Of a DNA stretch of 64,000 nt, positions 56,680 through 64,000 are shown piece after piece. Source of the stretch: Rhodanobacter soli (GTDB taxonomy: Bacteria; Pseudomonadota; Gammaproteobacteria; Xanthomonadales; Rhodanobacteraceae); contig NZ_JBEPSD010000003.1 of assembly GCF_040548735.1 (NCBI RefSeq), positions 310,001 through 374,000 on the forward strand, given 5' to 3'. Each line of letters starts with the position of its first letter. Position 1 is the first letter of the stretch. The notes under the pieces were generated by a model. That model made no database searches and was not told the DNA's origin. It saw only the letters and a list, made by a program, of their open reading frames with translations. The translations under genes were made by a program, and so were the position numbers.

Positions 56680-58002
56680 CTACTGCTCGTCGTCCGACAG
56701 CTCCAGCGATGGCGCCGGCGTGACCAGCAGCTTGTCGATGCGGGCGCCGTCCAGGTCGACCACCTCGAAGCGGATGCCGCGCCAGGCGAACACTTCGCCG
56801 GTTTGCGGGATATGGCCCAGGGCGGTCATCACCATGCCGGCAGCGGTGCGGTACTCGTGCTCTTCCTCGCCGGGCAGTTCGCCGATCTGCAGCAGTTCGC
56901 GCAGATCGTCGGTGGACAGGCTGCCGTCGATCAGCCAGCTGCCGTCGGCGCGCTGCATGATCGGGCTGTCCTCGTTACCGCCGCCGTGGCCGATCTGGCT
57001 GGCGCCGACCACGGCCGCGAGCAGGTCGTTGACGGTGACCACGCCCTCGATGTCGCCGTACTCGTCCACCACCAGCGCCAGTGGCGTCTCGGCGTCGCGG
57101 AATTCTTCCAGCAGGTCCAGCGCGCGCGCGGTGGCCGGCACGAACAGCGGCTTGGCCAGGTGGCCGAACAGTTCCGGCGTGCCTTCGGCGAAGCTGCGCA
57201 GCAGGCGCTTGACCTCGACCACGCCGACCACGTCGCTCTCATCGCCGCGATACACCGGGTAGCACGAATACGGGGTTTCGCGCAGCACCTCGAAGTTCTC
57301 CTCGCGGGTTGCCGCGATGTCCAGCCAGGCGATGCGCATGCGCGGGGTCATCACGCTGTCCACCGTGCGGTCGCCCAGGCGCAGCACGCGGTTGACCATG
57401 TTGTGTTCGTCCGGGTCGAGCACGCCCTGTTCGGCACTCTCGGCGACGAGCAGGCGGATCTCCTCCTCGGTGACCACGCCGCTGCCTTGCCGGTTGACCC
57501 GCAGCAGGCGCAGCAGCAGGTTGCTCGACGCGTTCAGCAGCCACACGAACGGCGCGGTCAGCCGCGACAGCAGCAGCATCGGGATCGCCACGTACGCCGA
57601 CACCTTTTCCGGTGCCGCCAGCGCCAGCCGCTTGGGCACCAGTTCGCCGACCACGATCTGGATGAACGAGATCAACGCAAAGCCGAGCGCGATGCCGATG
57701 ACGCGCGCGTACGGCAGCAGCCATGCCAGGTACTCGCCCTGCAGGGCGGCGGCGATATGGCCGCCCAACGCGTCGCCGGCCACCGCGCCGGTGATCAACA
57801 TGACCAGGGTGATGCCGACCTGCACGGTGGACAGGAAATGCTCCGGCGCCTCGGCGTGCCGCAAGGCCGTGGCGGCCTTGCGGCTGTTCCGGGCCATCTG
57901 CTTGAGGCGGCTCTTGCGCGAGGCCACCAGCGCCATCTCCGACAGGGCGAAGAAGCCGTTGCACAGGGCCAGTACGAGGACGAGCGCGATTTCGGTCAGC
58001 AT
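56680..58002 (-). CDS. CNNM/CBS-domain/CorC-HlyC hemolysin family membrane protein
   Basis: 440 residues. N-terminal DUF21/CNNM membrane domain (NGFFALSEMALVASRKSRLKQ), two CBS domains (residues about 205-330), and a C-terminal CorC_HlyC transporter-associated domain (about 350-430). Family members are linked to Mg/Co efflux; no haemolysin activity is implied. Start ATG 58002, followed by a divergent region with the DUF47 gene. Confidence 0.9.
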   Translation of the reverse strand: MLTEIALVLVLALCNGFFALSEMALVASRKSRLKQMARNSRKAATALRHAEAPEHFLSTVQVGITLVMLITGAVAGDALGGHIAAALQGEYLAWLLPYARVIGIALGFALISFIQIVVGELVPKRLALAAPEKVSAYVAIPMLLLSRLTAPFVWLLNASSNLLLRLLRVNRQGSGVVTEEEIRLLVAESAEQGVLDPDEHNMVNRVLRLGDRTVDSVMTPRMRIAWLDIAATREENFEVLRETPYSCYPVYRGDESDVVGVVEVKRLLRSFAEGTPELFGHLAKPLFVPATARALDLLEEFRDAETPLALVVDEYGDIEGVVTVNDLLAAVVGASQIGHGGGNEDSPIMQRADGSWLIDGSLSTDDLRELLQIGELPGEEEHEYRTAAGMVMTALGHIPQTGEVFAWRGIRFEVVDLDGARIDKLLVTPAPSLELSDDEQ

Positions 58003-58138
58003 CGCGGCGATGACGGGGGAGGCTGCATGGGCACAGTGTAAGGGCTGCGGGGCTTCCACATCACCCCGGCAGGGCCGGGTATTGATGCGGGGCAGCACGA
58101 CAGTCCTGTAACATTCCCGTCATCCCGTTCCCTCAGGC

Positions 58139-58777
58139 ATGGCCAGCATGTTTTCACTGCAGACGATTTTCGGCAAAGGCGACAAGTTCTACGGGCTGCT
58201 CGAACAGAGTGCAGCCACCGTCTGCGAAAGCGCCAAGGCCCTGCACGAACTGCTGACCCAGCCCGACCAGGGCGCGGTGATGGCCGCGTTCACCGCCACC
58301 CGGACGCGCGAGAAGGCGTTGGCCGCGCAGATCAGCGAGGAGCTGGTGAACACCTTCGTCACCGCGCTCGATCGCGAGGACATCGAGGCGCTGAACTCGT
58401 CGCTGTACAAGATCCCCAAGAGCATCGAGAAGTTTGCCGAGCGTTACGAAATCGTCTCCGATCGCCTGGTCGGGGTGGATTTCGCGCAGCGCGCCCTGGT
58501 GCTGCAGCGTTCCAGCGAGGTGGTTGCCGAGATGATCGGCGAGCTGCGCCGCGGCCTGCGCATCGACCCGGTGAAGAAGCTGCAGGATCGCCTGCAGGCG
58601 CTGGAATCGGAAGGCGACCGCATGCTGCTGGCGCCGTACCGCACGCTGTACATCGAAGGCGGCGACGTGATGCGGGCAATGCTGGCCAAGGACCTGTTCG
58701 AGCTGATCGAGAAGGCCATCGACAAGTGCCGCGACGTCGGCAACATCGTCTATTCGATCGTCCTGAAGAACTCCTGA
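58139..58777 (+). CDS. DUF47 (PhoU-like) phosphate transport regulator
   Basis: 212 residues, all-helical. FGKGDKFYGLLEQSAATVCESAKAL at the start and GDVMRAMLAKDLFELIEKAIDKCRDVGNI near the end are typical of DUF47/PitAccessory proteins. It is 84 bp before a PiT phosphate transporter in the same direction; such proteins modulate PiT. ATG 58139 or 58148 both possible. Confidence 0.88.
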   Translation: MASMFSLQTIFGKGDKFYGLLEQSAATVCESAKALHELLTQPDQGAVMAAFTATRTREKALAAQISEELVNTFVTALDREDIEALNSSLYKIPKSIEKFAERYEIVSDRLVGVDFAQRALVLQRSSEVVAEMIGELRRGLRIDPVKKLQDRLQALESEGDRMLLAPYRTLYIEGGDVMRAMLAKDLFELIEKAIDKCRDVGNIVYSIVLKNS

Positions 58778-58861
58778 GGCCGCGCCCGTGACCCTGCGCA
58801 TTCCGCACTGCCCGGCGGCGCCGGCACCGAGCGTCCGCCCGTCCCAGGCCGGGGGCCGCGC

Positions 58862-59974
58862 ATGAGCATCGTCATCGCGGTGGTGGTGATCGCCCTTGTC
58901 TTCACCTACATCAACGGTTTCCACGATACCGCCAACTCGATCGCCACGGTGGTGGCGACCAAGGTGCTCACTCCCGGCCAGGCCGTACTGCTGGCGGCGG
59001 GCACCAACCTGGTCGGCGCGTTCATGGGCACGGCGGTGGCGGCCACGATTGCCTCCGGGCTGATCAACGCCGGGGTGATCGAGATGAGTTCGCAGCTGCT
59101 GATCTGCGCGCTGCTGGCGGCGATCGTGTGGAACCTGATCACCTGGTGGCTGGGCCTGCCGTCCAGTTCCAGCCATGCCCTGGTGGGCTCGCTGGTGGGC
59201 GCGGCGCTGGCCGCCTCGGACAACAATTTCTCCTCGGTGATCTGGGTCGAGGGCAGTTGGCTGAAGGGCCACGGCGTGATCCCCAAGGTGATCATCCCGA
59301 TGGTGCTGTCGCCGCTGGCCGGCTTCATCATCAGCTTCATCCTGATGGGCGCTCTGTATGCGCTGCTGGCCTGGTTCGCGAACCGGCACGGCTGGTCGCG
59401 CCGCTTCGGGCGCACGCCGTTCGTGAACTTCTTCTTCGGCAAGGCGCAGATCGTGTCGGCCAGCGCCATGGGCGTGGCGCACGGCATGAACGACGCGCAG
59501 AAGAGCATGGGCATCATCGCGCTGGCGCTGGCCGGCGCCACCGCCGCGCACCAGTTCGATCACCTGCCGGCGTGGCTGGGTTTCCTGCGCATTGCCGAGA
59601 ATCCCGCCGGCGGTTTCGCCATTCCGGTGTGGGTGAAGGTGGTCTCCGCGCTGACCATGGCTGCCGGTACCGCCGGCGGCGGCTGGCGCATCATCAAGAC
59701 GCTCGGCCACAAGATGGTCAAGCTGCACCCGATCAACGGCTTCGCCGCCGAGACCAGTTCCGCGATGGTGATCCTCAGTGCCTCGGCGTTCGGCATCCCG
59801 GTGTCGACCACGCACAACGTGTCCGCCTCGATCATGGGCGTGGGCGCGGCCAAGCGCTTCAGCTCGATCCGCTGGTCGGTGGTCGAACGCATGGTGTGGG
59901 CGTGGATCCTGACCTTGCCGATCACCGCGCTGTTCGCCTACGGGCTGGTGGTGCTCTTCCGGCTGGTGTTCTGA
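58862..59974 (+). CDS. pit: PiT family inorganic phosphate transporter
   Basis: 370 residues, shorter than E. coli PitA (about 499) because the central loop is small. Both inverted PiT motifs are present: TYINGFHDTANSIATVV and GVAHGMNDAQKSMGI. About ten membrane helices. It imports phosphate with protons, or a metal-phosphate complex. Paired with the DUF47 gene upstream. Confidence 0.92.
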   Translation: MSIVIAVVVIALVFTYINGFHDTANSIATVVATKVLTPGQAVLLAAGTNLVGAFMGTAVAATIASGLINAGVIEMSSQLLICALLAAIVWNLITWWLGLPSSSSHALVGSLVGAALAASDNNFSSVIWVEGSWLKGHGVIPKVIIPMVLSPLAGFIISFILMGALYALLAWFANRHGWSRRFGRTPFVNFFFGKAQIVSASAMGVAHGMNDAQKSMGIIALALAGATAAHQFDHLPAWLGFLRIAENPAGGFAIPVWVKVVSALTMAAGTAGGGWRIIKTLGHKMVKLHPINGFAAETSSAMVILSASAFGIPVSTTHNVSASIMGVGAAKRFSSIRWSVVERMVWAWILTLPITALFAYGLVVLFRLVF

Positions 59975-59987
59975 CAGGCCGACGCGC

Positions 59988-60392
59988 CTATAGCGAGTCG
60001 CTGCCGGTGGCGATGAGCTGCTCCAGCTGATCGCCGAGCACGCCCAGTTCGCGCACCACGCGCTGCAGCTCGGCGCGATCGAGGAATTCGTAGGGGCGGT
60101 TTTCGCACAGATGCAGGTACGGCGAGCCATCCAGGTCGGCCACCGCGAGGAAGCCGGTGCGCTGCTGCCAGTTGAAGCGCAGGCAACGGATGGGATCGGT
60201 GCCGGCAAGCGGGCCGATCGGGGTGGACACGCGCAGGTAGCGGCGCCCCGCCTCGTCCTCCAGTTCGGCCAGGTAGACACCCTGGTAGCGATCCGGCGAC
60301 AGCTTCAGGTCGAAGCTGATCAGGTAGGGATCGTTCTGGCGCAGCTCGTGCAGGCTGCCTATGTGGGAACGCACGGCTTCGAAATGGCGCAT
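59988..60392 (-). CDS. Conserved-looking hypothetical protein, function unknown
   Basis: 134 residues, no signal peptide or membrane helix. Features include FDLKLSPDRYQGVYLAELEDEAGRRYLRV and a closing basic/acidic helix RAELQRVVRELGVLGDQLEQL. It reads as a compact alpha/beta protein, but I do not recognise a family. It is convergent with the phosphate transporter and divergent from the Atl-like gene. Confidence 0.7.
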   Translation of the reverse strand: MRHFEAVRSHIGSLHELRQNDPYLISFDLKLSPDRYQGVYLAELEDEAGRRYLRVSTPIGPLAGTDPIRCLRFNWQQRTGFLAVADLDGSPYLHLCENRPYEFLDRAELQRVVRELGVLGDQLEQLIATGSDSL

Positions 60393-60460
60393 GCAGCGGC
60401 TTCCGTCGGCGAGGGTCGGAAGCTACTCTGCCACGTATCCCTGCTAGCGTCGCGTGAACC

Positions 60461-60802
60461 ATGAATGAGGCTGCCGCCCGTATCTACGCCGCCATCGCCG
60501 CGATTCCGCGCGGCCGCGTCGCCAGCTACGGTGCGATCGCCGCCCGTGCGGGGCTGCCGGGGCGGGCGCGGCTGGTCGGCCGGCTGCTCGGCGAGGTGCC
60601 CGACGGCATGGCATTGCCGTGGTACCGCGTGCTGCGCTCCAGCGGGCATATCGCGATGCCGCCGGGCAGTCGCGGTTTCCGCGAGCAATCCCGGCGCCTG
60701 CGCGCCGAAGGCATCGAGGTGAAGAACGGCCGCGTGCCGTTGTCGCGCTTCGGCTTGGACGCCGATCTCGATCATGCGTTGTGGGGCATTCCGGACAACT
60801 GA
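60461..60802 (+). CDS. Alkyltransferase-like (Atl/MGMT) protein
   Basis: 113 residues. This is the MGMT DNA-binding domain with an Arg-finger region (GLPGRARLVGRLLGEVPDG). The active-site motif PCHRV is PWYRV (residues 53-57), with Trp in place of the acceptor Cys. Atl proteins cannot repair O6-alkylguanine but bind it and hand it to nucleotide excision repair. ATG 60461 is the only good start. It is 73 bp before recQ on the same strand. Confidence 0.88.
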   Translation: MNEAAARIYAAIAAIPRGRVASYGAIAARAGLPGRARLVGRLLGEVPDGMALPWYRVLRSSGHIAMPPGSRGFREQSRRLRAEGIEVKNGRVPLSRFGLDADLDHALWGIPDN

Positions 60803-60875
60803 GCATCGAGCGCTCTGACGCTGGATCACGGCCGTTTCCGTCGGGCGCGGCGGTCGGGTTTGGTAGCATGCGTCG

Positions 60876-62693
60876 ATGAATTCCAGCGCACTCGACATTC
60901 TTCAAAGCGTTTTCGGTTACCCCAGTTTCCGCGGCGAGCAAGCCGCCGTCGTTGAACATCTGAACGAAGGTGGTGACGCGCTGGTGCTGATGCCGACCGG
61001 CGGCGGCAAGTCGTTGTGCTACCAGATTCCCGCGTTGCTGCGGCAGGGCACCGGCATCGTGGTGTCGCCGCTGATCGCGCTGATGCAGGATCAGGTGGAC
61101 GCGCTGCGCGAGGCCGGCGTGGCCGCTGCCTATCTCAATTCCAGCCTCGGCGCGGAAGATCAGCGCGAGGTCGAGCGCCAGCTGCTGGCCGGTGAGCTGA
61201 ACCTGTTGTACGTGGCGCCGGAGCGGTTGCTCACCGCGCGCTTCCTCGACCAGCTCGAACGTACCGAAGTGGCGCTGTTCGCGATCGACGAGGCGCACTG
61301 CGTGTCGCAGTGGGGCCACGATTTTCGTCCCGAGTACCGCGAGCTGGCGATCCTGCACCAGCGTTTCCCGCAGGTGCCGCGGATTGCGCTCACCGCCACC
61401 GCCGATGCGCGCACGCGCGAGGAGATCGTCGAGCGGCTGTCGCTGCGCCATGCGCGACAGTTCGTGTCCAGTTTCGACCGGCCGAACATCGGCTACCGGG
61501 TCGGCCTGCGCCACAACGCGAAGCGCCAGCTTACCGAGTTCCTGCAGGGTCACCCGGGCGAATCCGGCATCGTCTATTGTCTCAGCCGGCGCAAGGTGGA
61601 CGACACCGCCGAATGGCTGGCCGAGCTCGGCGTCGAGGCGCTGCCGTACCACGCCGGACTGGATGCGGCGACCCGGGCGAAGAACCAGCAGCGCTTCCTG
61701 CGCGAGGACGGCGTGGTGATGGTCGCCACCGTCGCGTTCGGCATGGGCATCGACAAGCCGGACGTGCGCTTCGTGGCGCACCTGGACCTGCCGCGCAGCA
61801 TCGAGGGCTACTACCAGGAAACCGGTCGCGCCGGACGCGATGGCCTGCCGGCCGAGGCATGGATGATCTACGGCCTGTCCGACGTGGTCACCATGAGCCA
61901 GATGATCGCGCAGTCCGAATCAGCCGACGAGCGCAAGCGCGTGGAACGGCAGAAGCTGGAATCGCTGCTGGCCTACGCCGAGGCCACCGATTGCCGCCGC
62001 CAGCTGTTGCTGGGCGCGTTCGGCGAGATCTATCCCGGCCCCTGCGGCCATTGCGACAACTGCATCGCGCCGCCGAAAACCTGGGACGCCACGGTGCCCG
62101 CGCAGAAGGCGTTGTCGGCGGTGTACCGCACCGGCCAGCGCTTCGGCTCCGGCCACGTGATCGACGTGCTGCGCGGCGAGGAGACCGAGCGCGTGCTCAG
62201 CCTCGACCATCACCGCCTCAGCACCTTCGGCATCGGCGCCGAGATGGACGAGAAGCAATGGCGCTCGGTGTTCCGCCAGCTGCTCGCCGCCGGCCTGCTG
62301 GAAGCCGACGCCGAAGGCTACGGCACCTTGCGCCTCACCGCCGCCAGCCGCAGCGTGCTCAGCGGCGGCAAACCAGTGAAGCTGCGCGAGGACGCGCGCC
62401 CCGAACGCGCCAGCCGTCGCCGGCGCGACAGCAAGCTGGTCACCGGCGGCGGCAGCCTCGGCATCGAGGCCTACGAGCAGGAATTGTGGGACGCGCTGCG
62501 CGCCCTGCGCACGCAGCTGGCGAAGCAGCAGGGCGTGCCGCCGTACGTGGTGTTCCATGACGCCACCCTGCTGGCGATGCTGCGCGCCATGCCGGCCAAC
62601 GAAGACGAGCTGGCCACCATCAGCGGCGTCGGCGAAGCCAAGCTCAAGCGCTACGGCGGCGATTTCCTGGCCGTGATCAACGCCGCGGAATAA
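60876..62693 (+). CDS. recQ: RecQ, ATP-dependent DNA helicase
   Basis: 605 residues. Walker [12 protein letters not shown] (K45), DEAH in [33 protein letters not shown], then the zinc site ([16 protein letters not shown]) and a C-terminal HRDC domain ([17 protein letters not shown]). RecQ unwinds recombination and replication intermediates 3' to 5'. ATG 60876 is used. No clear terminator follows. Confidence 0.94.
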   Translation: MNSSALDILQSVFGYPSFRGEQAAVVEHLNEGGDALVLMPTGGGKSLCYQIPALLRQGTGIVVSPLIALMQDQVDALREAGVAAAYLNSSLGAEDQREVERQLLAGELNLLYVAPERLLTARFLDQLERTEVALFAIDEAHCVSQWGHDFRPEYRELAILHQRFPQVPRIALTATADARTREEIVERLSLRHARQFVSSFDRPNIGYRVGLRHNAKRQLTEFLQGHPGESGIVYCLSRRKVDDTAEWLAELGVEALPYHAGLDAATRAKNQQRFLREDGVVMVATVAFGMGIDKPDVRFVAHLDLPRSIEGYYQETGRAGRDGLPAEAWMIYGLSDVVTMSQMIAQSESADERKRVERQKLESLLAYAEATDCRRQLLLGAFGEIYPGPCGHCDNCIAPPKTWDATVPAQKALSAVYRTGQRFGSGHVIDVLRGEETERVLSLDHHRLSTFGIGAEMDEKQWRSVFRQLLAAGLLEADAEGYGTLRLTAASRSVLSGGKPVKLREDARPERASRRRRDSKLVTGGGSLGIEAYEQELWDALRALRTQLAKQQGVPPYVVFHDATLLAMLRAMPANEDELATISGVGEAKLKRYGGDFLAVINAAE

Positions 62694-62764
62694 CCGACGC
62701 GCGTGGTACTGCGTTCATAAATTTCCTGGCATCCAGGCCACTTGCCGTGCGCCAACGGGTGCTT

Positions 62765-62786
62765 CGATTCCCCATTCGCGATTCCC
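62765..62786 (-). repeat. GGGAATCG-type dispersed repeat copy
   Basis: On the minus strand it reads GGGAATCGCGAATGGGGAATCG, like the arms of the inverted repeat at 38030-38149 (GGGAATCG...GGGAATGGGGAA). A short dispersed intergenic repeat, common in style among Xanthomonadales. Confidence 0.6.
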
Positions 62787-62832
62787 TCATCGGACGCGCT
62801 GCGCGTGACTTGAAAGACAGGCTTGGCGAATA

Positions 62833-62848
62833 ATGACAGCGCTGTCAT
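62833..62848. promoter_or_regulatory. Perfect 16-bp palindrome, probable LacI-family operator
   Basis: ATGACAGCGCTGTCAT is its own complement and has the central CG of LacI-family sites. It lies about 150 bp before the sugar porter start. A sugar-responsive repressor is the natural partner; its gene is not in this window, so the link is inference. Confidence 0.65.
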
Positions 62849-62998
62849 AGTGGCGGCCGACACGGGCAACCGATGCACCCTTCGGGGCAGGCGCCGGTGA
62901 CTTTGCATTTTGCGCCTGCATACGTATTCAGCCGGACACGGTAAGGGCTGCAGTGCAGACTCGGGCGCATCTGGATGCCATGACGTTGGGGAGACGCG

Positions 62999-64000
62999 AT
63001 GAGCACGATGGAGATGACGGGCGACGGGCTGGGCCAGCGCGCCACCGCACGGGTGGTGTTGATCTCGGCGGCGGCGGCGCTGGGCGGGTTCCTGTTCGGT
63101 TTCGATACGGCGGTGATCAACGGCGCGGTCGACGCGGTCCGCGGCGGCTTCGCGCTGGACGCGGCGCAGATCGGCTTCGCGGTGTCCTGCGCGCTGCTCG
63201 GTTCGGCGCTGGGCGCGTGGTATGCCGGCATGCTGGCCAACCGCTTCGGCCGCGTGCGCACGATGCAGGTGGCGGCCGTGTTGCTGGTCGCCAGTGCGCT
63301 GGGCTCGGGGCTGGTGACCGCGGTGTGGGACCTGATCCTGTGGCGCCTGGTCGGCGGCATCGGCGTGGGCGTGGCCTCGGTGATCGCGCCCACCTACATT
63401 GCCGAAGTCTCGCCCGCGCACATCCGCGGCCGGCTCGGCTCGATGCAGCAGCTGGCGATCGTGCTGGGCATCTTCGCCGCCCTGCTCAGCGATGCGTGGC
63501 TGGCCGGCGTGGCCGGCGGCGCGGCGGAACCGCTGTGGTTCGGGCTGGCCGCGTGGCGCTGGATGTTCCTGGTGGCGACGCTGCCGGCGCTGGTCTACGG
63601 CACCCTGGTGCTGGGCGTGCCGGAATCGCCGCGGCACCTGGTCGCCAAGGGCCGCATCGACGAGGCCCGCGTGGTGTTGCGCAAGGTGCTGAACATGCAC
63701 AGCGAGACGGCGTTGGACAACAAGCTGCGCGACATCAAGGACAGCCTGCGCTCGGAGCACCGGCCACGCCTGCGCGACCTGTGCGGCAAGACCGCCGGGC
63801 TGCTGCCGGTGGTGTGGATCGGCATCCTGCTGTCGGTGTTCCAGCAGTTCGTGGGCATCAACGTGATCTTCTACTACTCGTCCACCCTGTGGCATTCGGT
63901 GGGCTTCAGCGAAGCCGACTCGTTCACCATCACCGTGGTCACCTCGATCGTCAACGTGCTGGTGACCCTGGTGGCGATCGCGCTGGTCGACAAGATCGGA
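62999..64000 (+). CDS. Sugar porter family MFS transporter (cut by window end)
   Basis: 334 residues visible, about two thirds of the protein. The MFS sugar-porter motifs are present: GGFLFGFDTAVINGAV, NRFGRVRTM (loop 2-3), VIAPTYIAEVSPAHIRGRLGSMQQL (PxYxxExxPxxxRG), VPESPRHLVAKGR (PESPR) and QQFVGINVIFYYS. These transporters import hexoses or pentoses with protons. ATG 62999 follows GGGGAGACGCG. A perfect operator-like palindrome lies upstream. Confidence 0.92.
   Translation, partial: MSTMEMTGDGLGQRATARVVLISAAAALGGFLFGFDTAVINGAVDAVRGGFALDAAQIGFAVSCALLGSALGAWYAGMLANRFGRVRTMQVAAVLLVASALGSGLVTAVWDLILWRLVGGIGVGVASVIAPTYIAEVSPAHIRGRLGSMQQLAIVLGIFAALLSDAWLAGVAGGAAEPLWFGLAAWRWMFLVATLPALVYGTLVLGVPESPRHLVAKGRIDEARVVLRKVLNMHSETALDNKLRDIKDSLRSEHRPRLRDLCGKTAGLLPVVWIGILLSVFQQFVGINVIFYYSSTLWHSVGFSEADSFTITVVTSIVNVLVTLVAIALVDKIG

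Larger units (their letters stand above)
62694..62998 (+). other. Intergenic region before the sugar porter, 305 bp
   Basis: This spacer contains a GGGAATCG-type repeat (62765-62786), a perfect 16-bp palindrome (62833-62848) and no gene. A GATGAGGGAATCG...-type repeat and the palindrome are the only structure seen. The sugar porter ribosome site GGGGAGACGCG lies at its right end. Confidence 0.6.

Overview
The window is 64 kb of GC-rich chromosomal DNA, densely packed with genes. Gene content and protein style point to a gammaproteobacterium of the Xanthomonadales/Lysobacterales, most likely Rhodanobacteraceae (Rhodanobacter, Dyella or Luteibacter type). The pointers are the kdsD-kdsC-lptCAB-rpoN-hpf block joined to hprK-rapZ-EIIA(Man)-HPr-EI, the GGGAATCG-type intergenic repeats, and paired small secreted proteins with a GLDKL motif. 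That assignment is inference from recognised families; no rRNA or tRNA was found to anchor it.

Layout: 1-2.5 kb holds a 3'-truncated GH17-GT2 glucan synthase (minus strand), divergent from an LTA-synthase-type phosphoglycerol transferase. Then come Dps, HrpA (with an in-frame repeat insertion), two tandem secreted paralogues, RelA, a TPR membrane protein, an epimerase, PBP1b and a probable LpoP lipoprotein. 18.7-19.7 kb holds a surprising protein with the catalytic layout of ExoY/anthrax edema factor nucleotidyl cyclases, followed by MAPEG, peroxiredoxin-like, YoaA-type helicase and glyoxalase genes. 23.4-24.7 kb is a DmeF/DmeR (RcnR-like) Ni/Co efflux pair around a clear operator. 26-30 kb is a LysR-controlled cluster of reductase, DoxX, ring-opening dioxygenase and esterase. 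30-33 kb carries creD, tsaB and a methyltransferase. 33-35 kb is a YeiH/LysR divergent pair.

36.2-46.4 kb is one long minus-strand block. It reads kdsD, kdsC, lptC, lptA, lptB, rpoN, hpf (closed by a terminator), then hprK, rapZ, EIIA-Man, HPr and enzyme I. It links Kdo synthesis and LPS export to sigma-54 and a regulatory PTS with no sugar permease nearby and no ptsN in its usual place. Divergently, ibaG-murA start at 46.6 kb. purM-purN-DUF3108 follow on the minus strand, then DUF2066, PerM and Hda on the plus strand, a YiiX-like hydrolase, suhB divergent from trmJ, a CNNM/CorC protein, the DUF47-PiT phosphate pair, an Atl-like protein, recQ and a truncated sugar porter.

Most of the window is core housekeeping. 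The parts worth a second look are the ExoY/EF-like protein with its 93-bp tandem repeats, the 63-codon in-frame element in hrpA, the missing ptsN, and the candidate lpoP, operator and dispersed-repeat elements.
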